Shown piece by piece: positions 11,689 through 23,962 of a stretch of DNA of 64,000 nucleotides. A program made the position numbers and the translations under genes. Source of the stretch: Lates calcarifer (lineage: Eukaryota > Chordata > Actinopteri > Centropomidae); contig NC_066850.1 of assembly GCF_001640805.2 (NCBI RefSeq), forward strand, positions 3,507,549 through 3,571,548, read 5' to 3'. The notes under the pieces were generated by a model. That model searched no databases. It saw nothing but the letters and a program-made list of their open reading frames with translations, and was not told the DNA's origin. Positions within the stretch are counted from its first letter, which is position 1, and each line of letters starts with the position of its first letter.

Positions 11689-14600
11689 TTTCTTCAAGCA
11701 CCCACAAAGGTTTTCAAATTTTTCAGAATGGCTGCAATGAAAGACAAATGAAAGAGCATTTTCAATATGCTAGTTCTCCTGAATAAAGTAAATAAAATTT
11801 TTAGGGACTACAGACACCAATCAATGCATTTATGACTGGGAAATCTAAACTATAGCCTCACAAATCCAGAAACAATTAAATATTGATGGTTAGAAATACA
11901 ATAAAAACACACTTATGCACCTCAGAAGTATCTAATTACGCTCTCCACAGGAACACTTAAGTGCAGGACTTAATGTTATAATTAGTTTCTCAACAGTGAT
12001 CCGTCAAATGTCAGTATTTGGCAAAAAAACATTTTGGTACACAACACATTTCAACAGTCCTGGCCTTTAAAGTGCTATGTCCACGGTAAGTGCTCATACA
12101 AAGTGTTGTTCCCCTCGGGACCAAACCTCTGGCCTCGGTTTAGACTCCAAGAGATTTGCGGGGAGCAAGGTTTTCTTGCCTGCGGGGTGTGCATGCAATA
12201 CACAATCATCTGATGGGAGGCTTTACCTCTTCCTTTTCCATCTATCAATCGGGACGTGCCCTCTGCACCCTCAAATCAGTCTAGCCTGGTCCCATTACAC
12301 TGCAGTTTATCCATTTTTCAGGGAGGAAAAAGGTGGCGGTAGTAGGGTTTTTCTGTGTTTGGAGACAAAATGCTTCAAAACTTTGGCTCACAATTTATAA
12401 CCCTGGATGTGATAAATATTTTCAAGTCATTACAGTTTGATTGTATATGCCAACCAGTGGGGTAGCATTGGTTATATCCATCATAGTCACCTTGTTTTTC
12501 GGTGAGGACTTTTGTGTGGCTACCCAGCTCAAACGTCCATGTAAGTGACATATGGGTTGAATGAGGGTAACAACATGGGGCTGGGCCTGAAAAAGGTAAA
12601 TCTTAACCTATGTCCAATCCAATTTGTAAGTGGACACAAAACTAATGGTGCAACTGGGAATTATTTCCCACAATCTCCCAGTCATTACAAGTCAGAACCT
12701 TGTGGCAAACAATTGCCATGACGCACACACACACCCTCACATTCTGCTTTCTTATGAATCAATTCATAAAACTTCACATCAGGCTGTTCCAGTCTTTTTC
12801 ATAGTAATAGTAGCCTCTCTTCTACCTGTCCGTCCTTGGGTAGCGTCACAGCTGTTTTCTCTCCAGTTTGCAAGTGTTGGCTTAGCTCCATGTTTGCATG
12901 CTCAAGGGGGTGTCAGGAGATTTTTAATCCACACGCTAACGTCAAAATGGACAAGTGAATGGAGTTTATGGAATTAATGGAATTAATCAAACACACGCAG
13001 ATGGACATGGGGAATCATGTGGATTACCATGTGGATTAGTAAAAAGGGGACAAGCCAGCCTGTGAATATGCCAGCATGTTAACCTGTGGAGCAAAGTTGT
13101 GTTGTAAATACTCTGAATTTTATTACCCCTACAAAGTCGAAGGTGCACACTGTGAGATGGACCCTCTTGTTGTTTTCATTATTTTAAAAATCACTGTAGC
13201 ACCAAGTATGGACTATTCAAGTTGAACAGATACTACTATGCCTAGTGAGCACTTCAGCAGACATTGACAATATGAGAGGTTAATCTGCACTGTGTTGTCC
13301 TTCCTTAGTTAGTGGACCACTTAAGCAAGCACCAAGGCATGCACACACAAAATATGGAGGACACATATTTCACATCTTACATAAGTGAGATGCCTGCGTT
13401 CCTCTACAGTAACGCTCTGACACCGACATACAGTAAATACCTCTGCTTTCCACCTCACCTCTCTGAGCGGATTATGAATACAGAAGGACACTTTGCAGCT
13501 AACTTAATCAGATGAAGTGTGTCGGAGAATGAGAGGAAACGAAAGTGAAAGAGAGAGAGAGACAGGGAGAGAGAGGGAGAGTGTCTGTGTGATGGCGAAA
13601 AAGCGACGAAGAGAGAGGGAGAGAGAACACACCACATTAGTCCACGTATGATTTATTCCCCCCTCTAGGTGAAGGAGACACCATTTGTATTCATTTGCCT
13701 TTATTTTTATCCTAGATTCATCTTGCCTTCACATGCCTGTCACCACCATACTAATATTATTTTGGCCATGTGATGTCCCATAACTGCTCTTATAAAAATT
13801 GCCCCTGTGCGACAGCAGGGGATGATGCACAGGGTGCAGGGGGAGGGGTCCGATTTTACTTCATTCATCTGATTTTATTCTATTTTTTTTTACAGGGAGA
13901 TTAAAAGGTTCCCTTGGACAGGATGGTGTGAAGGGTGGGGATAATGATGTCTGTCCTCCTGCTGAGGAACACACTAACATCTACATGTGCACACACACAC
14001 ACATTTTTTATGTGCGTGTGCACTTAACAGAAGGCCTGGCTTTTTTCTTTTTCTTTTTTTTTTTATTACTGGCAAGGTGAGCCAGTGGTGCTCCAACCCA
14101 AGGACAAAGACAACTGTGACCACAATCCTCCTCGCGGGGCTTTGCAGAACAATTAGATGAGAGCGGAGGGTGACTGCAGTTATGTTTCAGGACAGTACAC
14201 ACACACATGCACACAAACACAGCTCAAATAAGGACACAGGACACGTATAAGCCCAGTTGTCAAAGCAGAATTAGACACACAGTGACCTAGGACCTGCGCA
14301 GGTTAAGCTCCATGTTTTCTGTGGTAAAATGAGTTGAGTCCTGTTCTTTTGCAACTGGTCTGTTTAACATTATGTGTAATACCTGAGAAGACCTGGCCGT
14401 GATGAACAAGTGGCCCTGCACAGGAGGTCAAGGGTCGCAGAGCAGAGGTTAGACTTGTCTCAGAGAGCACCAAAAAATATCAAATTAGAAACACAATCAT
14501 TATTATTGTTCAAAAGGGCAAACAGTCAAAATTCTGAAAAGTAAAAACCGCAGAATAACATCCTCTGATCTAACTCCAGTTATTCTAGTGAACAGACAGC

Positions 14601-16277
14601 TGTTAGCTAACGTCAGGTACCTGGCTACATGGCAGGTGCAGATTGAACAATGAAGAATTCACACACTGTTCCATTAACTTCTATGAGTAATAGCAGATCA
14701 ATGTGTAGTCTTTTTTTTTTTTAGTCTGTCCCTCTAGTAGGAGTGACCACTAAATTCTCAACAAGATAGCCAAAGCTAGCTAGTTAGCCACCTGGAGTAA
14801 CGAGACAACAGCACTGTAAAACAGCGTCAGATATACGTATTCACGTCTCAGCTTACAGGACTGTCACAAATCAAGTAATACAGCTGATCATCTGTGCTAC
14901 TTTTTGACTGAAAGTAAAGACATTTTACACATTGAACGTAAATTTGATTTAATCCAATTCACTTTGATATAATGCCCAGCCCAACTTCAAATGTCCTCAC
15001 ATGAACCACACAGGATGATTAGTTTTTTTCAAACAAAATGTGCACAGAGCCATTTCCTCTTCTAGTTTCGTTCTCGTTCTCTTCCTCGTTTTCCCGTCGT
15101 CTATGCCGAGTCCACACATTCAGCTGGTGCATCTCTCCAGCCGAGCGCACCCAGCTGCACGGCAATTACAGGTGGGAGTTTGGAACGGTACACAACAAGG
15201 AGACGCATACATTATTAAATGAACCCATGTTCAGATGAAATTGCTAAGCCAGCCAATAAAGGTAAATTACCAAAGACAAAACGCGGCAGTGAGGAAGAGA
15301 GAAGGGCCTGCCCGAAAATTGCATTGCATTAATGAACAACATCATTTCTGAAAATGGAGAGGAAACACGGAGTTGCACCTATCAGCACAAGACAGAGCGA
15401 GGGGTATAGAGGGAAGAGAGAGAGATGGAACACAACATTGACTACCTAATTATGCATTTTATCATTTCAGTCACAATAGAGTGCCTCCCTTCTTTAGTTG
15501 CCCAGTGTACTCGTGCAGCTGTTCCTCCGCTGCTTTAATGAGGAAGATAAAGAATAATCACAACCGTGTTACATTTACATCCACCGACCACCAAATTACT
15601 TCCTGCTGCAGCATCACACACACACACAAACACATGTAACATCCCAATTGTGCGAAGGCCGCATAGTCAGAGTCGCCCTCATTTTTTAAGCAACTACATG
15701 TGTGAAATGTGTAAAAACGATGACGCTGAGCTCGTTTTTGTGCGTCTTTAAAGCACAAATCCAAGTGTGCTGAAAATTAGCCAACATGAGCTTAATAGCA
15801 TGATACAAGGCAATGGGTAATTGCTTCCACTGTGTTGTTGCTTGTGTTTTGACACTGTAGGAACAAAGTCTAATACAGATTACCTCCCCTTTTCTCCCTT
15901 CTATTTAACGTTCCCCTAACATCCCTTGCAGCCAAAGTCAGCACAGATCCTTGAGCCGCCCAGCAGAGATCTAATGTCATGTCACATTGTGGCCCCTGCA
16001 TCTGTCCATCCATCCATCCATCCTACTAAATAAAAAAAATGGGGCTCCAACCATCTGATTCCCGTAGGCTCTTGTAAATAAAAAAAAGAGGAAACTGTAA
16101 TCACAAGGAAGAGATGAAAGGAAGATAAGTGGGCGCCGGAGAGTGGAGGAGATGTACACTGCAGGGCTCTGACACCCATCATATGGAATCAGCACCTCAT
16201 GAGTAATGGGGGTTAAAAAGGGAAAGCACTTCCCTTCTCAGTGCCAGATGGGCTTGTGTGTGTTGGACCGGAGCTGC

Positions 16278-16318
16278 GAGTGAGTGAGTGAGCGTGAGCG
16301 AGTGAACAAGTGAGTGAA
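16278..16318. repeat. Impure (GAGT)n tract
   Basis: GAGT and GTGAGC units in near-tandem order, followed by a C-run at 16330-16339. Confidence 0.8.
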
Positions 16319-16835
16319 CACTTTCAGCCCCCCCCCCCCAACAACAGCAGAAATCAAATGCCACAAGAGACATGAGAGATGATTGGCCCCCACCTCGTCG
16401 GAGCTTCCAGTAAGAGCTGGCAAAAAGAGCCACTTCGCTATCCAACACGCCAACATGTTTCACCGAGGTTGTCACAGACTGACATTCAGACAAATACGGG
16501 GAATTACTGCAGAACAAGCTGTCTTTTCACATATTGCTTCTCCATGTTTGCCAGAAGGGGGAAAATTTACATCTGTGTGTGACACTAAGAGATTGTAGTG
16601 TTTTCACGAGTTCTTGATGATGATGAAGTGCTTGATTTCATTTTTTTGTTCCTGAGGGGATTTCAAGGACATGATTAGAAAACTGCCACACATGGACTGA
16701 AGATTAACTGTTGGACACTTGAGAGCATGAAAACATATTGTAGACATTAGATAGATGCTTTTGTATGTCTTTAAGAAGTCTGTGCTGTAAATTAACCTTC
16801 AATTTAGATACACTATTATTATTATCACGGCCAGG

Positions 16836-16862
16836 ATTATTATTATTATTATTATTATTATA
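16836..16862. repeat. (ATT)9 microsatellite
   Basis: A perfect trinucleotide run, preceded at 16814-16824 by a shorter ATT stretch. Confidence 0.97.
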
Positions 16863-18089
16863 AGATGCCAGGAGTGACCTGCACAGGCAACACCTGCATA
16901 TATTTCAGTAAATGTCCTCAGGTTTTCGTTCAGCATTCACCCTTTATTTTCTCCATATCCTCAAACTTTCATGTAATATCTTCATGTTTTGACTGAAAGT
17001 TTTATGACACAATGTACAGCAGCAGTGGCTGTGACATAAACATAAGATTTGAATTATAATGAATGTAATTAATGAATAGACAGTAGCTGAGAACATAAGG
17101 TCACAGACATGATATGAATATTTACAGTCTTGTCAAACTGTATCACTGCTGCATGCTATGTTGTGTTAAGTGATTCTTTGCATATTAATTGTCATGTTGA
17201 CACTGCACCACTGAGCCACTGTGAATGATTTGATTTCTTACACTGTAGTAATCTCTGGCCTTCTTAACAGAAAGTGATGTTGACTTTGGTGCTTTGTTGT
17301 GATTGATTCCAAAAGCCTGGAAAAGAGGGCAAGATCAGCTATGACATATGAAGTGTCGGTATGTCGATATGAAGATCTAAATATTTTGTTGTAAAAATTA
17401 ATTTAATTGGTATTCTTTCCCTTTTTTTGGGGTCATTGTTGGAATGATTTGTTGTGTCTTTTAGGCATAGCTGTATGCATGACAATAATATCTAACTTTT
17501 CATGTGCTTTTATTTTTATTCATATATAATTTTAAAGTCAATACCTTTTAAAATGTGTATACTTCAGATGTTTTATTTTTATTATTTCATATTTTCTTCC
17601 TGTTTACTGTTTTTCCTGTTCAGGTTTATTTTTTATTCATGAATGAAAAAAAAAAAAGATGTGTTGTCTGTCAACAGCCACAGTGACTTCCAGGAACAAA
17701 AAGAAGCAGTAGGTTGTTAGCAGCAACAGCCACGGCCGTGACACAAGAACAGAAAAAGTCACACCTAAAGAAACCCAGACTCCATTAATAGGGAAGTCAA
17801 AGAAACACACATCCTTCTGGACATAGAGTTGGATCAACAAGCAGGGCAAAAACACCTCAGCAACTGGTTATGATGGGAAGAAGCAGCACTGTGACCATTA
17901 TGCAGGCACCACGTTGCAGCAGTAGCTGACTGCAGACTGACTTGACGCCCCCCCTCCTGCTGTAAATTGTGGTCTGGGTCCCGAGGGGACCCATAGGAGC
18001 TGTAATTATTAATTAATTGTTCATAGCCCGTAGCCTCGCAAACAGACACAGCCCCTTGGACACGTTCACTGCAGGAGGAACTTTTCTCT

Positions 18090-18290
18090 TCCAATTAGAC
18101 CAGTGAGGTGGAGAGGGCGAGAACGCGGACCGTTCGACCGACAGCAGTTGCTGGCGAGCAGACTTGTGGGAAACGTGGACGACAGGCGGCAGGCGTTTAG
18201 GGAGGCGCAGTGCGGCGTGCCGAGCCAAAAAAGCTGCCTCAGTGTCCTCGCCGCCTTCAGCTGATGACGGGCTTTCACCACCAACCGGGG
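18090..18290. other. Short CpG-dense patch in intron 2
   Basis: About 19 CpGs lie within roughly 190 bases, far above the neighbouring sequence. Plus-strand frame from about 18037 to 18262 is open without an ATG, and minus-strand frames are also open across it. I recognise no protein. It could be a small CpG island, an enhancer, an unannotated exon or a relict of an older sequence. Confidence 0.4.
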
Positions 18291-19320
18291 TGGTGTCAGT
18301 CAGAGATGAAGATATAAAGCGGCAGAAAAAATGAGAGGAAAAGGGAGAGAAGCTGCCTTTTTTTTATTTATTCACATCTGCTGATCTTATCCATCTGTGT
18401 ACTTTTATGTGGAAGTGCATACTGTATATGTAATGTCCCAATTTATACAAGCACTTACATCCTCTCCCACATGTTATTAATTCCATATTTGTGTTCTTAG
18501 AGGAGGTAAAAGAAGAGGCGGGCGGGAGTGACAGCTGAGCTGAGACATCTACGCTCTTAAAGATTTATAAGGCTGAGATGTTAGGACGACTCTCGTAGGC
18601 TCGCCGAGTGATTGGTGCGATGGCCTTGCTAGCAATCCCGCTCCATGAAGAGCTCGGCAATACTTCAGCACGAGGCTCTGATGGCTCATTTGAAAGCCAG
18701 ACGCCGCACGCAAAGCCGGTCTTACTGTGCCAACATCCCTCTTCATAAACACTTACTGGAGAGTTGATCTTCAGCTGAAGGATTTGGCATTCAATCAGCA
18801 CAGAATTTAGCAAGAATTATACAAAAGTGATTTTTTTCCCCTCCAGAGCAGAATTATCAGTGAGTCACAGCTGCTTAGGTAACACCGACTGTGTGAGTCA
18901 GAGTAAGAAGATCCAAAGTGACTGAAGCCTCAGGTAAATGTTACTGCTTTTCAGTGTATCCATATACTGTATATGCTTTACAAGCGCTTCTCAAGAGAAG
19001 TTTAGTGGCCTCTTTCTCATTCAACCCGGATTAATTATAATAAAACACAGAGAGCAACATGCACAGCAATGGGGCATCAATAACCTCTGACGTTATCAAC
19101 AACTCAGAACCTTGGAACACCTGGGTCCACTTCATCACCTTGTGCCTGTAGATTTATGAATGCAGAGAGCAATGGGTTCTGGGCAAGGATACGTAGATGA
19201 TGCAGCTTCATTAAGAGAGAGCGTAACGGCTTGCCTGGATGCATTATGGCATCTGTACGAGCTATATCATCTGGGATATTAAATATTTACAGTCAATATA
19301 TGCATATGGAATTACTCCTG

Positions 19321-19340
19321 CACACACACACACACACACA
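19321..19340. repeat. (CA)10 microsatellite
   Basis: A perfect run of ten CA units. Confidence 0.97.
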
Positions 19341-19943
19341 GCTGACTACTTACTCATCTTTGGCTGCATTAGCATCCATTATTTGGAGGGGAAAAAAGAA
19401 ATGGCAGTAATCTGTTTTTGCAAAAACAGTCAAAGTTCATCATGATGAAATGCTTCAGCTCAGTTATCACTTGTGCTGGGAAGTGGAGACAGTTTTAAGA
19501 TAACATACCCCTAATTTTATCTGCGCGTGTTGATATATGTGGAAAGGGAATTTCAACATAAATGCAGCCTCAGTGTCCGTGAAAATGGATTTTCCTTATT
19601 GAGGAATCCAGCAGGGAGGAGGCAACAAAGCAACATAATGCAAGGTTAATGGGTGGAAAACTTACTGTAACTCTGCCACAGAGTGAAAGCCGGAGCATGA
19701 CACTTTGCATTATTTTTATGCTAATGTGCACCACTCGTCAGCTTTTTCACCCTAAGGGGGAAATACAAGCATTCTTTGTATTATATTTCTGCTTGTCATA
19801 CTGCAAAACACAAAGCGGCTCAGTATTTCTTTGTGTGTGTGTAAACCCACAAAGAAGCTGTTTTGATACCAGTCACTCTGGAGGGAGAGCTGCACATTAA
19901 TATTTTCCAGAAAATTCAGAGTAAAAAAGAATCAAAAAAGAAG

Positions 19944-19945
<2 letters not shown>

Positions 19946-20002
<57 letters not shown>
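19946..20002. repeat. (AC)28 microsatellite
   Basis: A perfect AC dinucleotide run of about 57 bases, the longest uninterrupted dinucleotide array in the window. Confidence 0.98.
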
Positions 20003-20004
<2 letters not shown>

Positions 20005-20202
20005 CCTTGTTTGGGACTTTGGTTCTCATTCTCTATCATACCCTGTGAGAGCAATGGCTTGACAACTGGAGCAAGCTGCCTCGATCATGTTTAGGAAGTG
20101 TTCTGACAAAAAGTGGGAAAAGTCACTTTTTGTGAGTCTCGCTCAACATTTTTGGTTCTGGATTCTGAAGGTTGACAAATTATTTACTTGGTCCACTGAT
20201 GT

Positions 20203-20225
20203 AAAAAAAAAAAAGGGGGGGGGGG
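20203..20225. repeat. A12-G11 homopolymer junction
   Basis: Twelve A followed directly by eleven G, the same structure as at 11667-11688. Confidence 0.95.
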
Positions 20226-20919
20226 ATTCTTGTTGCTCTCCAACAAAAGCTATTAATGCTAATATAAAACTTATATTCAGCTTAATTTACCAAAATAAAA
20301 TATCCACGACTATAAAACCTACTCTTACAAAGTAAATGATTATTATAAAAGTCAAACGATATAACATAACTTAAGTTGCTGGAGTTCCTACAGTAAAACC
20401 CAGCAGTAAAAATCCAATCTTTAAATATCACTGCCTGGAAGCTCGGTCGGACCTTTCTTCATCTCACTGTAGCACTGGATTATCAGACCTAATTCACAAA
20501 GGGAATGTAAAATGGATTTCTTCCCTCCAGAAGTTTTTTTTCTTCCATTTTTAACCTTTACCATCAGGTTTAGTGTCACAATATGCCATAATCACTGTAC
20601 AGCAGATATAAGTAACCTTTTTACTTTTGCCTATAGTATAACCCTGAATTCAGTCTGTTGCAGTCACCTGAAATGATACTGTTTAGTTATTTTTCCCACT
20701 ATATCATATATGGCCTTTACTATCATTTTCTGTTTTTTGTTTTATTCTATTACCAAATAGCTGCACTTATTTCACCAGACGTTATTTTGTAAAAACATTT
20801 ATTTTCTAAAATTACAGGTGACAGTTGATTTGCACTTTAGAGAAACAGCACAAATACTGGCTCAGTTTATGTCACACAGATGCCAAAATAATAAATCCAA
20901 TACCTGGTCACAGTTGTTC

Positions 20920-20945
20920 TTTTTTTTTTTTTTTTTTTTTTTTTT
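20920..20945. repeat. T26 homopolymer
   Basis: An uninterrupted run of 26 T. It may be the A-tail of an old minus-strand retroposed sequence, but no body is recognisable next to it. Confidence 0.95.
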
Positions 20946-21865
20946 ACAGAATTATCCCTGATACGTGGAAAAACAAAACAAAACAAAAATTTTCACTACC
21001 AGAACTGTCATAAACGTGATGCTAAGATTAAAAGGAAAGGGATCATGTTTTTTAATGCAGGAAAACAAATCAAAGTGCAGTGAAAAATGTGTTATTATTC
21101 CTGTTTGGATATTTAAGCAATACTAAATTATAATTTGGAGATCTCTGGAATGGAAACATGGTGTTTTGTCATCAGCACCAGTCTGAATAAGAAATGACAG
21201 GATGCAAAAAAGACTGGGAGAGTTCTGCATCCTGGGTGTGATCGCTATATAAAAAGCATCATGTGATTTGTGTCCCGCTCCAGTTTAGAGGCTACAGCCT
21301 CCAAACCAGCACACCCAAGGAGAAGCAACCCACCTCAGGCTGCGGTCCCCATCTGCCTGCCCTCTCCCCTTCCTCTCCCTTTGACAAGGCCACAGCCCGT
21401 GGTCGTCAGTCTTCAGTCTGTATGTGTGTGTGTGAAACAGAAAGACGGAGGAAAAAAGGACCAAGAGAAGGAGAAAATAGAGAGAAGGAGCCACATTACA
21501 GATTCACCACCGGACCATCTTTTCCAGTCCCGGTCCCTCTGGACAGTGCTGCGGTATAGCGGCTAGCTTGCTAACTGGCTGCTGGAGCTGACATGACATG
21601 TTTCCCCAACAGACTGCCCCCCCCCCCTTTTCCTCCCTGGATCAAATCAAACCAGTGGGCTGATGCAGTATGATTGGAGCTCTGGTACTGTTTAATAGCC
21701 CAGAGACTGAGTCTGACGCATACTGTTGTCTCTATCACTGCCTGATTCACTGAAACAATTCCTCATATGCAAGCTAAAAACTCCAGGGATGTGTATCCAG
21801 TGGGATGAGAGTCGTTTTTATAGCTTGCAAAACAGTTTTATAGATACGATGATGCAAGTTATGTG

Positions 21866-22665
21866 TTAGCAGTGGTGGAGGATGTAATCAGATGCCTGAC
21901 TTCAGTTAAAAACAAGGCAATAACACAATTAATAAAAACCCCATTATAAGTAAACATCCTGTATTAAAAAACTTTCAAAAGTAAGAGCTAAAAGAGAGTG
22001 AACGTTGGACTTAGAGTCATCAGGTGGCCAGAAACATGATTCCAAATGAAAGCTTAGCTGCTGAATGTGTAAATGGGCAAGACGAGGTTATGTCAATGCC
22101 ATGTTTACAGCTTGTTTCTGCCGCCCACATGTGGCCAACAAAATAGATTATTGTGTGTTTAAGGACTCAGTTACAGAGTAAAATGTTTTTATAAGAAGGA
22201 GTAGAAGCATAGAAAAGCATAAAAAGAAAATAGTCAAATTACAAATTCTTCAAGTCAGTTTATTTAAAGTTTTTGCTATCGCTCCATAGGCAATGTTAGC
22301 ATTAACAGCTAACTTACCAATCTAGAAGAAACGTTGCGAGTTCAGCATCAAAATCCATTCCTTTACTCCCCAACAGCTGTCTCCAGCAGTGGAAAGCAAT
22401 GTTAACTCTGGCTTTTCTTCAATTTCCATAAATTTTCTTCTACTGAAGTTAGCATGCTAACTACCTATCCCAGGCCCATTCCATTTCATAATATCACTTT
22501 GCGACAGTAAATTACTGTAGAATCCACTCTGCCCTTAGTCCAATATGAGAGGATGAGATAACCTCTTGTTTTGTAAACAGCTGTTAATGCTAAGATTGGC
22601 TATGTAGCGATAGCAAAAACTCACATGTGGCACCTTTAAGTACAGTACTTCAGTAAATGCACTTT
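21866..22665 (-). repeat. Family A repeat interrupted by family B sequence
   Basis: The left end reads CAGTGGTGGAGGATGTAATC followed by decayed AAGTAAA-type units to about 22010. The other expected end, a TTTAAGTACAGTACTTCAG block, appears only at 22634-22665. Between them lies family B sequence with inverted arms (22269-22620). The simplest reading is one minus-oriented family A copy split by a later insertion. Boundaries are approximate, and 22010-22255 is not assigned to either family. Confidence 0.5.
22269..22620. mobile_element. Family B element with 42-bp inverted arms
   Basis: The left arm at 22269-22310 and the right arm at 22579-22620 are reverse complements with 39 of 42 bases matching, separated by 268 bases. 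This is the layout of a small non-autonomous element with terminal inverted repeats. Positions 22269-22490 also align in reverse with 27723-27948. An alternative is two oppositely oriented partial copies meeting tail to tail, since the right arm and its flank also match the end of the 27723 copy. No clear target-site duplication was seen, and there is no coding sequence. Confidence 0.55.
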
Positions 22666-23762
22666 GATTTTTTTTCCATCATTTTTTTCTCTTTTCCACA
22701 CACAACCAAGAATGCACACACTGATTTCTTTCACTATCAGTCACAGTATTATCTGCAGACCTAAGCCTCTCTGAACCGGTCACCTATGCTTTAATCAATA
22801 TCAGCATCCCAGCGAAAGACGACCAAATACAAACACATTCACCTCAGGCAGGGACTCCCTGCCGAGCTGTCACTGCCACAGCCACAGTCCACCTCAACAA
22901 GCTCTTCTAGGTCTCTGGAGTTTCCTCCCCCGTCTGCAGCTTTGTCACTCTTTCCTGCTGCCAGCGGGAGCAGGTAACTCTCTGCTTTTCTCTAACAGTC
23001 TCTCTCGGTCTCTCACCCTCCTAATAAGAATCAATATCGGCTCTCTTAAAAGTCATCAAGCACAGAGGTAAAAAGGCTCAAGAGCATGAAATTGCAGATG
23101 GGAGAGGGTGTACTTATGCAATACTAGGCTGCAATATGGGCCTCAAATGGGTAGAGCCATCAAAGACATACAGTGGAGAGAGAGAGAGAGGCTATAACAG
23201 TGAGAGTGTGTGTGAGAGACAGACAAAAAAAAAGCAAAGAGCAGAAGTAGGGAGTAAAAAAAATATGTGAAGGAGAAAGAGAAAGGGTCAGAGAGAGCAT
23301 TTCACGCTGCAGAGATGCGATTCTTTAAGGTTTTGTTTTCTTTTTTAAAAGCTAGTCTCTTTATGGACTCACACGTCAAACAGCGCCGGCTATGGAAAGC
23401 TTATCATGTCGAAGGCTTATCTCCCATTTTCACCTCCTCAAAGCAATAAACACACACAGAGACACAGGAAGATGGGAAATGCGCAACAACAAAGAGTGGC
23501 TCTTTGGGATCAACGAAACTACAGCACTCACTCTGTTTTCATTACCACATACTGCCCTGGAAGCTGGGTGAGGCCGTTGATGGAGCTATGGATTATCCTG
23601 CATGCATGGGATGACCGATGTGAAAAGAGGCTGAAGCATGAAGGACACCGATCGTGTCAGCCAAGGCAAAGGCATATTACAACAGAGAGCAGACCTCAAG
23701 GACTCAAGTAGATTAAAACTGATTGAAATCCCATTTGTGGCGTTTGAGGTCTTTAATGTCAG

Positions 23763-23796
23763 CTCTCTCTCTCTCTCTCTCTCTTTCTTTCTCTCA
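23763..23796. repeat. (CT)n microsatellite
   Basis: A pure CT run to 23784, then CTTT and CTCT variants. Confidence 0.95.
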
Positions 23797-23925
23797 GTGT
23801 CCCCAAAGCGAGCAGAGCCTGAGTCTGAGTAAACAAATAAGATTGCATTTGTGGAGACAAGCATCTCAGATTTGCATGGCAATAATATCAAGCTGTGGGA
23901 TTTTGTAATATGAACAGCAATAAAG

Positions 23926-23962
23926 GTGTGTGTGTGCATGTGTGTGTGTGTGTGTGTGTGTG
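23926..23962. repeat. (GT)n microsatellite
   Basis: GT repeats with one CA interruption near 23937-23938. Confidence 0.95.

Noticed and set aside
14585..14800. GTTAGCTAACG and GCTAGCTAGTTAGC blocks suggesting another repeat
   Set aside because: I could not align them convincingly with any other copy in the window.
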